Positions 17,551 to 26,053 of a stretch of DNA of 64,000 nucleotides are shown one piece after another (positions within the stretch are counted from its first letter, which is position 1; each line of letters starts with the position of its first letter). The DNA comes from Euzebya pacifica. GTDB lineage: Bacteria; Actinomycetota; Nitriliruptoria; Euzebyales; Euzebyaceae. The notes under the pieces are model-generated. The model saw only the letters and a program-made list of their open reading frames with translations. It was not told the origin of the DNA and did not search any database. Both the position numbers and the translations under genes were made by a program. The stretch covers positions 992,001 to 1,056,000 of the forward strand of contig NZ_CP031165.1 of NCBI RefSeq assembly GCF_003344865.1, read 5' to 3'.

Positions 17551-18420
17551 ATGAGCGCCCAGATCATCGACGGCAAGGCCGTCGCCGCAGCCCAACGCGA
17601 CCGCATCGCCGCCGAGGTGGCGGACCTGACCGCTGCGGGGGTGCAGCCGGGACTCGCCGCCGTCCTCGTGGGTGACGACCCGGCCAGCCACGTCTACGTC
17701 GGCATGAAGGAGAAGGACTGCGCCGCGGTGGGCATGCGCTCGCTGGGTGCTCGCCTGCCGTCCGACGTCACCCAGGAAACGCTCCACGCCGAGATCGACC
17801 GGCTCAACGAGGACCCCCAGGTGCACGGGATCATCGTGCAGATGCCCCTGCCCGACCACCTCGACGAGGTCGCCGCGCAGGACCGCATCGCGCCCGAGAA
17901 GGACGTCGACGGCCTTCACCCGCACAGCCAGGGACAGCTGATGCGCGGGGTGCCCACCTACGTGCCGGCAACCCCGCTGGGCTGCCAGGTCCTGCTCGAG
18001 CACTACGACATCCCGCTGTCGGGTGCCAACGTCGTGATCGTGGGCCGGTCCACCCTCGTCGGTCGTCCGCTCGCCATGCTGCTCAGCCGCAAGGGCGTCG
18101 ACGCGACCGTCACCTGCTGCCACTCCCGCACCAAGGACCTGGCCGCCCACACCCGCGGGGCCGACATCGTCATCATGGCCGTCGGCGTCGCGCGCATGCT
18201 GACCGCGGACATGGTTCGCGAGGGGGCCGTCGTCATCGATGTCGGGATCACCCGCGGCGAGGACGGCAAGCTCGTGGGTGACGTCGACTTCGACGGGGTC
18301 GCCGAGGTCGCCGGCTGGATCACACCCGTGCCCGGCGGCGTCGGCCCGATGACCCGCGCCATGCTGCTGGAGAACACCCTGCGTGCCGCGCGGACACAGT
18401 CGGGTCAGCCGTCGTCCTGA
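17551..18420 (+). CDS. folD: Methylenetetrahydrofolate dehydrogenase / cyclohydrolase
   Basis: Bifunctional enzyme converting 5,10-methylene-THF to 10-formyl-THF with NADP; it supplies the formyl donor used by PurN and PurH. 289 residues from ATG 17551. Motifs: LAAVLVGDDPASHVYVGMKEKDC (active-site Tyr and Lys), GIIVQMPLPDHLD, the APEKDVDGLHP signature, PATPLGCQVLLEHY, VVIVGRSTLVGRPLAMLL (nucleotide-binding) and the C-terminal TPVPGGVGPMTRAMLLENT signature. A GTG at 17533 is also in frame, but the family starts at MSAQIIDGKA. The 3' end overlaps the convergent adenylate cyclase gene by 16 bp. Confidence 0.97.
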   Translation: MSAQIIDGKAVAAAQRDRIAAEVADLTAAGVQPGLAAVLVGDDPASHVYVGMKEKDCAAVGMRSLGARLPSDVTQETLHAEIDRLNEDPQVHGIIVQMPLPDHLDEVAAQDRIAPEKDVDGLHPHSQGQLMRGVPTYVPATPLGCQVLLEHYDIPLSGANVVIVGRSTLVGRPLAMLLSRKGVDATVTCCHSRTKDLAAHTRGADIVIMAVGVARMLTADMVREGAVVIDVGITRGEDGKLVGDVDFDGVAEVAGWITPVPGGVGPMTRAMLLENTLRAARTQSGQPSS

Positions 18421-19472
18421 GCCCTGCGCAGGGCGTAGGGTCGGCGACGGCCGATGCCGTGGAGTGAGACGGGCGCCAACCTGCGCAGGTCGAAGTCGCC
18501 GGACAGCGGCTCCTTCAGCTGGTCGGAGACCAGCACGCTGTGGCGGCGGGCGAGGTCGGTCAACCGGGCAGCTTCGTTGACCGGTGGGCCGAAGTAGTCG
18601 CCGCCGCGCAGCAGCGCTGGCCCATGGGCGATGCCCGCGCTGGTCGGGATCGACTCCTCGTCGTCGTCTGCCCGGTCCGACACCAGCCCGAAGAGGGCGG
18701 TGGCGAGCTCCACCGGGTCGAGCGCCACGAACATGCCGGCGTCCCCCATGAACTTGACCAGCGACACCGCGGGATGGGCCTCCACGACAGCTTGGCAGTC
18801 GGACTCGAACCGGGTCAGGACCTCGTCCAGGCCGCTGGGGTCGACGCGGGCCGACAACGAGGTGTAGCCGACCACGTCGACGAATCCGACAGCGACGTCC
18901 ACGGTCTCGCCCTCCGAGCGCAAGGACTCCACGACGATGTCGGACGTCATCAGCTCGAGGATCACGCGGCGGTAGCTCGCCCCGACCAGCTCCGAGGACA
19001 GGTCCAGCAGGGGCTTTGCGACCTCCGACAGGGCCACGCCGGCATCCACGGGGTCGGGGTGGTCCCGCCTGGCCGCGTCGATGAAGACCGTCCGTGCGGT
19101 GTCGAGCGTGCGCAGGGCCAACGCCCGCAGGATCGGGATGTCGGCGCGGATCTGCTCCAGCACCTCCTCCTCGGGCAGGACCTGCAGCAGTCGGGCGATC
19201 AGGGCGAGGTGGTGGATGCCGGACTCGGAGTACCTGGCGTCGTCCCCGACGCCGGCGACCCGGTCGATCGTCTCGGCGACGTGCAGGGACAGGCCGGCAC
19301 GTCCGGCGGCCTCCTCGCGCGTGAAGTCCCGCCCGCCACCGATCAGGTGGTCGACGAGCGCCATCGTCACCCGGTCGGCGTCCACCGCATCCGTCGCAGC
19401 CTGCACCGACATGCCGAGGCGGAACAGCCTGCGGATCTGGCGGGCACGGTCCGGATCGGCATGGGAGGTCAC
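18405..19472 (-). CDS. Class III adenylate cyclase with N-terminal regulatory domain
   Basis: About 355 residues. The C-terminal catalytic domain has the class III signature: metal-binding Asp in VGFVDVVGYTSLSARV, the second Asp in VKFMGDAGMFVA, and GDYFGPPVNEAARLTDLA with the transition-state residues. The N-terminal 150 residues (RQIRRLFRLGMSVQAATDAV...TREEAAGRAGLSLHVAETIDRVAGV) resemble the helical autoinhibitory domain of the mycobacterial Rv1264 type, which responds to pH and fatty acids. Product: cAMP from ATP in the cytoplasm. GTG 19472 is chosen since the regulatory domain begins there; the frame is open further. It overlaps folD tail-to-tail by 16 bp and is divergent from the small acidic protein gene. 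Confidence 0.87.
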   Translation of the reverse strand: MTSHADPDRARQIRRLFRLGMSVQAATDAVDADRVTMALVDHLIGGGRDFTREEAAGRAGLSLHVAETIDRVAGVGDDARYSESGIHHLALIARLLQVLPEEEVLEQIRADIPILRALALRTLDTARTVFIDAARRDHPDPVDAGVALSEVAKPLLDLSSELVGASYRRVILELMTSDIVVESLRSEGETVDVAVGFVDVVGYTSLSARVDPSGLDEVLTRFESDCQAVVEAHPAVSLVKFMGDAGMFVALDPVELATALFGLVSDRADDDEESIPTSAGIAHGPALLRGGDYFGPPVNEAARLTDLARRHSVLVSDQLKEPLSGDFDLRRLAPVSLHGIGRRRPYALRRAQDDG

Positions 19473-19547
19473 TGCCGTCCAAGTCTGCCCTGCGACCGGC
19501 CACGAGCGGTACAGTCCCGACGCACCGACGGATCCAGGGGTTCGATC

Positions 19548-19829
19548 ATGGCCAGAGAGCGCAAGAACGCACCGGCACGGCCGACCGGCCGGGTTCGCAG
19601 CGGTGGCCCCGAGCGGGTGGATGGCGTCCGGCGACGCGCCATCGTGGCGACGGCCGAGATCGACCTGGACGAGGAGGACCTGCGGGCCCTGGCCGACGAG
19701 GGGATCGATCCCGACGAGGTCCAGGTCCTCGCCCGTACCCCGCGCGAGGACATCGACGTGTCGATGTTCGACCGGCCCTCTGCCCACGACGACCTCGAGG
19801 GCCTGCTGGCCGAGGACGGCGGCGACTGA
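19548..19829 (+). CDS. Small acidic hypothetical protein (93 aa)
   Basis: ATG 19548 follows AGGGG. The first 35 residues are basic (RERKNAPARPTGRVRSGGPERV), the rest very acidic (EIDLDEEDLRALADEGIDPDEVQVLARTPREDID, DDLEGLLAEDGGD). No Cys, no TM segment and no family recognised. It lies between the divergent cyclase and acs, 102 bp before the latter. A DNA- or RNA-binding or protein-interaction role would fit the charge split, but this is only a guess. Confidence 0.6.
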   Translation: MARERKNAPARPTGRVRSGGPERVDGVRRRAIVATAEIDLDEEDLRALADEGIDPDEVQVLARTPREDIDVSMFDRPSAHDDLEGLLAEDGGD

Positions 19830-19931
19830 CCCGCCCGGTCGCCGCGTTGGCTCGACAGGGACACCCTGTTGGCGCTAGACCTGCCGGTACGCCGTTTCCA
19901 CTGCGCCGAGCCGACAGAAGGGCACTGAGCG

Positions 19932-21887
19932 ATGAGCGAGTCCAGCCTCGAGAACCTGTACCACGAAGGCCGTGCCTTCCCGCCACCGGACGCGTTCGCC
20001 GCGCAGGCCAACGTCTCGGACGACGGGGTGTACGAGCAGGCGGCCAAGGATCCGGAGGCGTGGTGGGCCCAGCAGGCCGAGCACCTTCGGTGGACGACGC
20101 CGTGGGAGCAGGTGCTCGAATGGAACCCCCCGCACGCGAAGTGGTTCGTCGGTGGACAGCTCAACATCGCCGACAACTGCCTGGATCGGCACCTGGAGGC
20201 CGGTCGGGGCGACCGGGTGGCGTACTACTGGGAGGGTGAGCCGGCCGACGAGCGGCGCACGATCACCTACGCGGAGCTGCACGAGGAGGTGTGCCGGTTC
20301 GCCAACGTGCTGAAGGCGCGAGGGGTGGGCAAGGGCGATCGGGTGGCGATCTACCTGCCCATGATCCCCGAGCTGCCGGTGGCGATGCTCGCGTGCGCCC
20401 GGATCGGGGCGATCCACTCGGTGGTGTTCGCCGGGTTCTCCTCCCAGGCGCTCGCCGATCGCATCGATGATGCCGATGCCCGGCTGGTCATCACCGCCGA
20501 CGGCGCCAACCGGCGTGGCAACACCATCGGGTTGAAGGAGGCGGTGGACGCCGGCATCGAGCGGGCCGAGTCCGACCGGGTGTCGACCGTGATCGTGGTC
20601 AACCGCACGGGTACCGACGTCGACATGGTCGATGGTCGTGACGTGTGGTGGCACGACGTGATGGACGGCGCGTCGGCGGACTGCCCGGCCGAACCGATGG
20701 ATGCCGAGGACGTCCTGTACATCCTCTACACCTCCGGTACGACGGGGAAGCCGAAGGGGATCGTGCACACCACCGGTGGCTACCTGACCCAGACCACTGC
20801 CACGCATCGGCTGACGTTCGACCTCAAGCCCGAGACCGATGTGTACTGGTGTGCCGCCGACATCGGGTGGGTGACCGGCCACAGCTACATCGTCTACGCG
20901 CCGCTGGCCAACGGGGCCACGTCGGTGATGTACGAGGGCACCCCCGACTTCCCCGACAAGGACCGGTTCTGGGACATCGTGGACCGCTACGACGTCTCGA
21001 TCCTCTACACCGCGCCGACCGCCATCCGGGCGTTCATGAAGTGGGGCACGGAGTATCCCGAGCGGCACGACCTGACGTCGCTGCGGGTGCTCGGCACCGT
21101 CGGTGAGCCGATCAACCCCGAGGCGTGGATGTGGTACCACCGTCACATCGGTGGCGAGTCCGCCCCGATCGTGGACACGTGGTGGCAGACCGAGACAGGC
21201 GGCCACATGATCACCCCGCTGCCCGGCATCACCCACGCCCGGCCCGGATCGGCCATGACCGCCTTCCCCGGCATCGACGCCCGCGTCGTGGACATCGAGG
21301 GCAAGGAGGTCGGCAACGGCGAGGGTGGCTACCTGGTCATCGCCAAGCCGTGGCCGTCGATGCTGCGGACCATCTGGGGCGACGACCAGCGGTACCGGGA
21401 CACCTACTGGTCACGGTTCGGGCCCGATACCTACTTCGCCGGCGACGGCGCCAAGCTCGACGAGGACGGCAACATCTGGCTGCTCGGCCGCGTCGACGAC
21501 GTCATGAACATCTCGGGGCACCGGCTGTCCACCACCGAGGTCGAGTCGGCGCTGGTCGACCATCCTTCCGTGGCCGAGGCCGCGGTGGTGGGTCGCGCCG
21601 ACGACCTCACTGGTCAGGCCATCAGCGCCTTCGTGACGCTCCGCGGCACCCACGAGCCATCGGAAGACCTCGAGGCCGAGCTGAAGGCGCACGTCGCGGA
21701 GGTCATCGGGAAGATCGCCCGTCCCGCCGAGATCTACTTCACCCCGGACCTGCCGAAGACCCGCTCCGGCAAGATCATGCGCCGACTGCTCAAGCAGATC
21801 TCGGAGGGCTCCGACCTCGGCGACGCCACCACGCTCGCCAATCCCGACATCGTCAACGCCCTGCAGCAGGCCGCCAGGGGCCGGTGA
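19932..21887 (+). CDS. acs: Acetyl-CoA synthetase
   Basis: AMP-forming acetate-CoA ligase, 651 residues, activating acetate to acetyl-AMP and then acetyl-CoA. Core motifs: [21 protein letters not shown] (P-loop of the ANL superfamily), [40 protein letters not shown], the hinge Asp region [23 protein letters not shown], and [15 protein letters not shown] with the catalytic Lys near the C-terminus, the usual site of acetylation control. ATG 19932 is preceded by AAGGG. The last 35 bp overlap the 3' end of the minus-strand GGDEF-EAL gene. Confidence 0.98.
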   Translation: MSESSLENLYHEGRAFPPPDAFAAQANVSDDGVYEQAAKDPEAWWAQQAEHLRWTTPWEQVLEWNPPHAKWFVGGQLNIADNCLDRHLEAGRGDRVAYYWEGEPADERRTITYAELHEEVCRFANVLKARGVGKGDRVAIYLPMIPELPVAMLACARIGAIHSVVFAGFSSQALADRIDDADARLVITADGANRRGNTIGLKEAVDAGIERAESDRVSTVIVVNRTGTDVDMVDGRDVWWHDVMDGASADCPAEPMDAEDVLYILYTSGTTGKPKGIVHTTGGYLTQTTATHRLTFDLKPETDVYWCAADIGWVTGHSYIVYAPLANGATSVMYEGTPDFPDKDRFWDIVDRYDVSILYTAPTAIRAFMKWGTEYPERHDLTSLRVLGTVGEPINPEAWMWYHRHIGGESAPIVDTWWQTETGGHMITPLPGITHARPGSAMTAFPGIDARVVDIEGKEVGNGEGGYLVIAKPWPSMLRTIWGDDQRYRDTYWSRFGPDTYFAGDGAKLDEDGNIWLLGRVDDVMNISGHRLSTTEVESALVDHPSVAEAAVVGRADDLTGQAISAFVTLRGTHEPSEDLEAELKAHVAEVIGKIARPAEIYFTPDLPKTRSGKIMRRLLKQISEGSDLGDATTLANPDIVNALQQAARGR

Positions 21888-24375
21888 CGCCTGTCCCGCG
21901 TCGAGCGGGGTCCGCGACGACGTGAAGGGTGCGGTGGCCGTGGTGCCGCCGCACCCACTCCACGACGGCCTCGGGTCCCATCGGCCGGGCGATCCCGAAT
22001 CCCTGGCCGCGGGTGCATCCCATGTCGCGGAGCGTCTGCTGGACCTCATCGGTCTCGATGCCCTCCGCGACGATGTCGAAGCCCATCTCGGTGCAGAGCC
22101 GGATGATCCCGGCGACCAGGGGCAACGATCCGGTCCCGTCCAGCATCGGCAGGACGAAGGACTTGTCGATCTTGACCTCGTCGACCGGCAGCTGGGCCAG
22201 GTAGGCCAGCGAGGAGTATCCGGTGCCGAAGTCGTCGATCGCGGTTCGGACGCCCAGTCGCTGGAGGCGGGCCAGGACCTCCAGGGTGCGCTGGGGGTCA
22301 CCGATGACGCTGGACTCGGTCAGCTCGAGGGTCAGCCGGTCGGCGCGGACGCCGTGGGCGTCCAGCGTGGTGGCGACCAGGCGAGGCAGGCCCGTGTCCA
22401 GCAGCGAGGTCGCGCTGACGTTCACCGAGACGGGCAGGTCCTCACCGGCGTCGAGCCACCGGCGGTGCCACGACAGCGCCGAGTCGAGCACACGATGGGT
22501 GAGGTCGGTGATCAGGCCGGACTGCTCGGCGACACGGACGAACTCCTCGGGACTGACCGGCCCGAGGTCCGGATGGGTCCAGCGGGACAGGGCTTCCATG
22601 GTGACCACGCGGTCGGTCTGCAGGTCGACGAGCGGCTGGAACACCAGGTTGATGTCGCCGTTGCCGAGCGCTGATCGGAAACCGGAGCTGATGGCGAGCT
22701 GGCGCATCGCCCGGCCTCCGGCCGCCGCACCGAAGACGGCCACGCCGCCGCCCCGCGCCTTCGCCTCGTACATGGCGAGGTCGGCATGGGTCATCAGCTC
22801 GTCGGCATCCCGGCCGAGGTGGGGATACGTGGCGATGCCGACGCTGCAGCCGACCTGCAGGGTGTAGGACCCCAGCTGCACAGGCGCCCCGATCGCGTCA
22901 CGGATGCGCCCTGCCACATCGCGGGCGCTGACCTCGCCACCGTCGATGATCACCGCGAACTCGTCGCCGCCCAGGCGGCAGACCAGCCGGGCCTCGTCCA
23001 CGAACGGGGTCAGGCGCTGGCCGATCACGCCCAGGACCTTGTCTCCTGCGGCGTGGCCGAGGGCGTCGTTGATCTCCTTGAAGTTGTCGAGGTCGATCAG
23101 CAGCACGGCGAACGTGGTGTCCTCGACCAGGGCCGCCTCGATGGCGATGATCAGGGCCGCGCGGTTGGCCAGCCCGGTCAGCGGGTCATGGGTGGCCTCG
23201 AACGTCGCCTGCTCGGCCTGTGCTCGCAGCGCTGCACCGCGATGGGCGTTGGCCAGCGCCACGGCGGCGTGGTTGGCCAGCATGCCGACGGTCTGACGGT
23301 CGGCTTCACCCGTTGGGGACCTGCGGCTGTAGCCGACGACGAGCCAGCTGTCGGTCGCCGCGTCGACGGGCGCGGCGATCGTGCCGCCGGGGGCGTGACG
23401 TGCGCCCGGACCCGCTGCGCGGATGGCCGCGAGCCGCGCTTCCTCCAGCATCGTCCAGCTGTCGGCATCGGCGCCGTACCACGTCCGCCTGCCCGTGTCG
23501 GGGTCGGCCAGGCTGATCGCCGCGGCGGGGGCGTCCAGGATGCGACGGGTCGCGGTCGCCATCAGCATCGCGGTCTCCTCGGGCGTGGACTCCCCGGTGA
23601 TGCCCTGGGTGATGGCGATCAGGCTGGACTGCAGGTCCTGCGCCTCGACGAGCTGGACGTGCGAGCGATAGGCCAGCATCAGGACCCCGAGCACCACCGC
23701 GGGGGCCCACAGCAGCGTCGGCTCGGTCCGGTACAGCACCACCCCGACGGTGGTTGCCGCCGCGGTGGCCAGCGAGGGGCCGAGGCCGTCACGCAGTCCG
23801 CGCAGGGCCAGGCCCCGGACGAGCCGTCCCTGTGTGGCCGAGATGGCCCCGACCTTGGCGACCGCACCGGTCACGGCCACGGACACGGCGATCGCGACGA
23901 TGGCCAACGACGCCCGGGGTCCTCCGGTGATCGAGGACGCGCCGAGCAGATCCAGGACGTTCAGGACGATCAGCGTCTCGATCCACAGGTAGCCCACGTT
24001 GTAGGCGGTCTTGTAGGGCTCCTGGCGCCTGAGCACCTGCAGGCCGACGATGCCGCCCACGAGGCGTGCCCCCACGAGCAGGAGCGGCGACACCGCGAAG
24101 GCCCCGAGCACGAGCGGAACCTCCGACAGCGTCAGCCGGTGGGAGACGTGGCCGACGCGCGCAGACAACGACCACCGCTCCGTGACGGCGACCAGTGCGG
24201 TCAGCAGCAGCACCCGGAGGACGTCGCCGCCCGTGATCGGCGACCTCGGCAGGACCAGCGTGCCCACCGTGCTGATCACGGCGACCGCGGCGGTCAGCAT
24301 CCACACGCGACGAACCGCCCCGGGGGGCGGTCCGTTCGATGTGGTGGCCTGCGGCATGTCGGCGGTGTGATCCAT
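21853..24375 (-). CDS. Membrane GAF-GGDEF-EAL protein, copy 1 (pairs with subtilase 24458-25963)
   Basis: 840 residues from ATG 24375; the frame is open to GTG 24432. About seven helices (22-240) carry [14 protein letters not shown] and [15 protein letters not shown], the pattern shared with the other three paralogues here. A GAF-like region (about 250-380) precedes an intact GGDEF (469-473, [11 protein letters not shown]) without an RxxD inhibitory site, then an intact EAL (594-596, [10 protein letters not shown]) with [33 protein letters not shown] and GQGF. Both diguanylate cyclase and phosphodiesterase activities are therefore possible. It follows the subtilase gene by 82 bp on the same strand. 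Its 3' end overlaps acs by 35 bp. Confidence 0.92.
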   Translation of the reverse strand: MDHTADMPQATTSNGPPPGAVRRVWMLTAAVAVISTVGTLVLPRSPITGGDVLRVLLLTALVAVTERWSLSARVGHVSHRLTLSEVPLVLGAFAVSPLLLVGARLVGGIVGLQVLRRQEPYKTAYNVGYLWIETLIVLNVLDLLGASSITGGPRASLAIVAIAVSVAVTGAVAKVGAISATQGRLVRGLALRGLRDGLGPSLATAAATTVGVVLYRTEPTLLWAPAVVLGVLMLAYRSHVQLVEAQDLQSSLIAITQGITGESTPEETAMLMATATRRILDAPAAAISLADPDTGRRTWYGADADSWTMLEEARLAAIRAAGPGARHAPGGTIAAPVDAATDSWLVVGYSRRSPTGEADRQTVGMLANHAAVALANAHRGAALRAQAEQATFEATHDPLTGLANRAALIIAIEAALVEDTTFAVLLIDLDNFKEINDALGHAAGDKVLGVIGQRLTPFVDEARLVCRLGGDEFAVIIDGGEVSARDVAGRIRDAIGAPVQLGSYTLQVGCSVGIATYPHLGRDADELMTHADLAMYEAKARGGGVAVFGAAAGGRAMRQLAISSGFRSALGNGDINLVFQPLVDLQTDRVVTMEALSRWTHPDLGPVSPEEFVRVAEQSGLITDLTHRVLDSALSWHRRWLDAGEDLPVSVNVSATSLLDTGLPRLVATTLDAHGVRADRLTLELTESSVIGDPQRTLEVLARLQRLGVRTAIDDFGTGYSSLAYLAQLPVDEVKIDKSFVLPMLDGTGSLPLVAGIIRLCTEMGFDIVAEGIETDEVQQTLRDMGCTRGQGFGIARPMGPEAVVEWVRRHHGHRTLHVVADPARRGTGVTGPWRPAAGR

Positions 24376-24457
24376 GAAGAAGGTGACCCCCGTCCCCCTG
24401 TGGATCGGCGCACCCCCGAGTGACCTGAGCACACCCTCGGTGAGGACGGCTACTCAT

Positions 24458-25963
24458 TCAGTCCCATTGGGTGCCGTCCCAGCCCCAGCCGTCCCAGCCC
24501 CAGCCGTCCCAGCCCCAGCCGTCCCAGCCCCAGCCGTCCCAGCCCCAGCCGTCCCAGCCCCAACCGTCCCAGCCCCAGCCGTCCCAGCCCCAGCCGTCCC
24601 AGGTCGTCCCGGTCCACTCCGCGGTGTCCCAACCCCAGCCGTCCCAGCCCCAACCGGTCCACTCGGTGTTGTTCCAGGTGCCGCCGTCCCACGACGTCAG
24701 CGCCGTGGCCTCGGCGGCCCACACGACGCTGTCGAAGGGCTGGCCGAAGATGTCCTGCTCGCCGGTCAGCGGACTGTCGCCGAGGAGGTGGTAGGAGCCA
24801 CGGGCACCCTCCAGGGTGCCGGTCCCCGAGCTCAGGAGGTGCACCTGGGCACCGATGACGTCGGAGGTACGGGCCTGGGTCAGGTTCAGCATGCCGGGGG
24901 CCTCACCCGTCCCGTCCTGCCGCAGGACCTTGCTGCCGTCGACGATGCGTGCCTTGACGTCGTCGGGCGTCAACGACGGGTCGTCCTCGAGCATCAACGC
25001 CACGCCGGCGCCGACGACAGCAGCGGCCTGCGACGTGCCGTTGCCGCGGAACAGGTCCCCGGGCCGCTGGGCCCCCGGGAACGTGGTGTCCAGGTAGCCG
25101 CCGGGCACACGGGCGGAGACCATGCCGACGCCGGGGGCAAGCACGTCCGGTCCGCGAGCGGGGGTGCCGGCCGGGGAGAAGGTGGCCACGGTGTCGTCGG
25201 ACACCCGTCGCGTGCCCTGCGTGTCCACGGCGCCGACGGCGATCACCCACGGGTTGGTGGCCGGGTTCACCAGGGAGTCCCGGACCTGCCCGTCGTTGCC
25301 CGCCGCGGTGACGACGGTGATGCCGTTGTGCCATGCGGTCTCGACGGCGTGGGACAGGGGATCCACCAACGGGTCCTGCGTGGAGTCGGTGCCGTAGGCC
25401 AGGACGAGGACACGGATGTTGTGCTCCTCGCGGTGCTGCACGACCCAGTCGATGCCGGCGATGACCTGTGAGACGTCGACCGCACCGTTGTACGCACCGA
25501 CCTTGACCGACAGCAGCGTGGCATCCGGGGCCAGTCCGGGGGCGTCCAGGCGGTCGGAGGTGATGATGCCGGCAAGGTGTGTGCCGTGGCCGTACACGTC
25601 GTAGTGCTGGGCCTGCTCCGCCTGGGAGTCCAGCGAGATGTCGGGGCCGTGGACGACATCGGTCAGGCCGACGACTGGGGCAACACCCGTGTCGATCAGG
25701 GCGATGCCGATCCCCCGTCCGGTGAGGCCTCGCTCGTGCAGGCGGGTTGCCCGGACGGCCTCGGCGACATGGTCCAGCGTCGCGGTTGTGCCCTCCGCCT
25801 CCCACGAGACCGCCTCGTCAGCGCTCGGCGGGCTGGGCAGCTCGCTGGAGCGGGCGGGCAGGTCGTCGGCGTGGGCGGGGAGCGGGATGTTCCCCACCAC
25901 GCTGGTGAGGAGCACGACGAGGAGCAGGCGGACGAGGCGGGGGCGGGATGCGGCGGTCATCAC
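24458..25963 (-). CDS. Secreted S8 subtilase with GWGWD-repeat C-terminus, copy 1
   Basis: 501 residues. A signal peptide (MMTAASRPRLVRLLLVVLL..., cleavage near AHA/DD at 32) is followed by the S8 catalytic domain: Asp91 in ALIDTGV, His126 in YGHGTHLAG, oxyanion Asn223 in AAGND, Ser311 in GNGTSQAAA. The usual GTSMAxP signature is changed to GTSQAAA. A linker with the DIFGQPFDSVVW motif leads into a Trp-rich tail (424-501): two GWGWD units, a spacer, then eight perfect GWGWD units (457-496) and GTQWD. No sortase or LPXTG signal. The gene leads into the GGDEF-EAL gene downstream. Substrate unknown; the tail may act in anchoring, binding or signalling. Confidence 0.92.
   Translation of the reverse strand: MMTAASRPRLVRLLLVVLLTSVVGNIPLPAHADDLPARSSELPSPPSADEAVSWEAEGTTATLDHVAEAVRATRLHERGLTGRGIGIALIDTGVAPVVGLTDVVHGPDISLDSQAEQAQHYDVYGHGTHLAGIITSDRLDAPGLAPDATLLSVKVGAYNGAVDVSQVIAGIDWVVQHREEHNIRVLVLAYGTDSTQDPLVDPLSHAVETAWHNGITVVTAAGNDGQVRDSLVNPATNPWVIAVGAVDTQGTRRVSDDTVATFSPAGTPARGPDVLAPGVGMVSARVPGGYLDTTFPGAQRPGDLFRGNGTSQAAAVVGAGVALMLEDDPSLTPDDVKARIVDGSKVLRQDGTGEAPGMLNLTQARTSDVIGAQVHLLSSGTGTLEGARGSYHLLGDSPLTGEQDIFGQPFDSVVWAAEATALTSWDGGTWNNTEWTGWGWDGWGWDTAEWTGTTWDGWGWDGWGWDGWGWDGWGWDGWGWDGWGWDGWGWDGWGWDGTQWD
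24476..24595 (-). repeat. 15-bp tandem repeat (8 units) encoding GWGWD
   Basis: Eight almost identical 15-bp units (CCGTCCCAGCCCCAG on the + strand) lie in frame within the subtilase gene, with one variant base pair. Two further units lie near 24626-24655. The near-identity at DNA level suggests recent expansion, unlike the codon-diverged repeats of the other copies; unit number may vary between strains by slippage. Confidence 0.9.
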
Positions 25964-26053
25964 TGGAGGTCTCGGGGGTTCCTCGAGGGTCCTTGAGGAC
26001 GTAGGAGGCCGGCCGCGCGAAGACCATCCGTTCGGACCACGAACACGTAGTCA
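25964..26053 (-). promoter_or_regulatory. Short gap before subtilase copy 1
   Basis: These 90 bp separate the stop of GGDEF-EAL copy 2 (26054) from the subtilase copy 1 start. The gap contains TAGTGACTACGTG (complement of 26042-26055), with the TACGTG core that also occurs before the GASWA locus. A promoter here is possible, but read-through from the upstream pair is equally plausible. No terminator hairpin is evident. Confidence 0.35.

Noticed and set aside
24471-24794. Plus-strand PSQPQ-repeat frame
   Set aside because: It is the antisense of the GWGWD repeats; no ribosome-binding site or family support.
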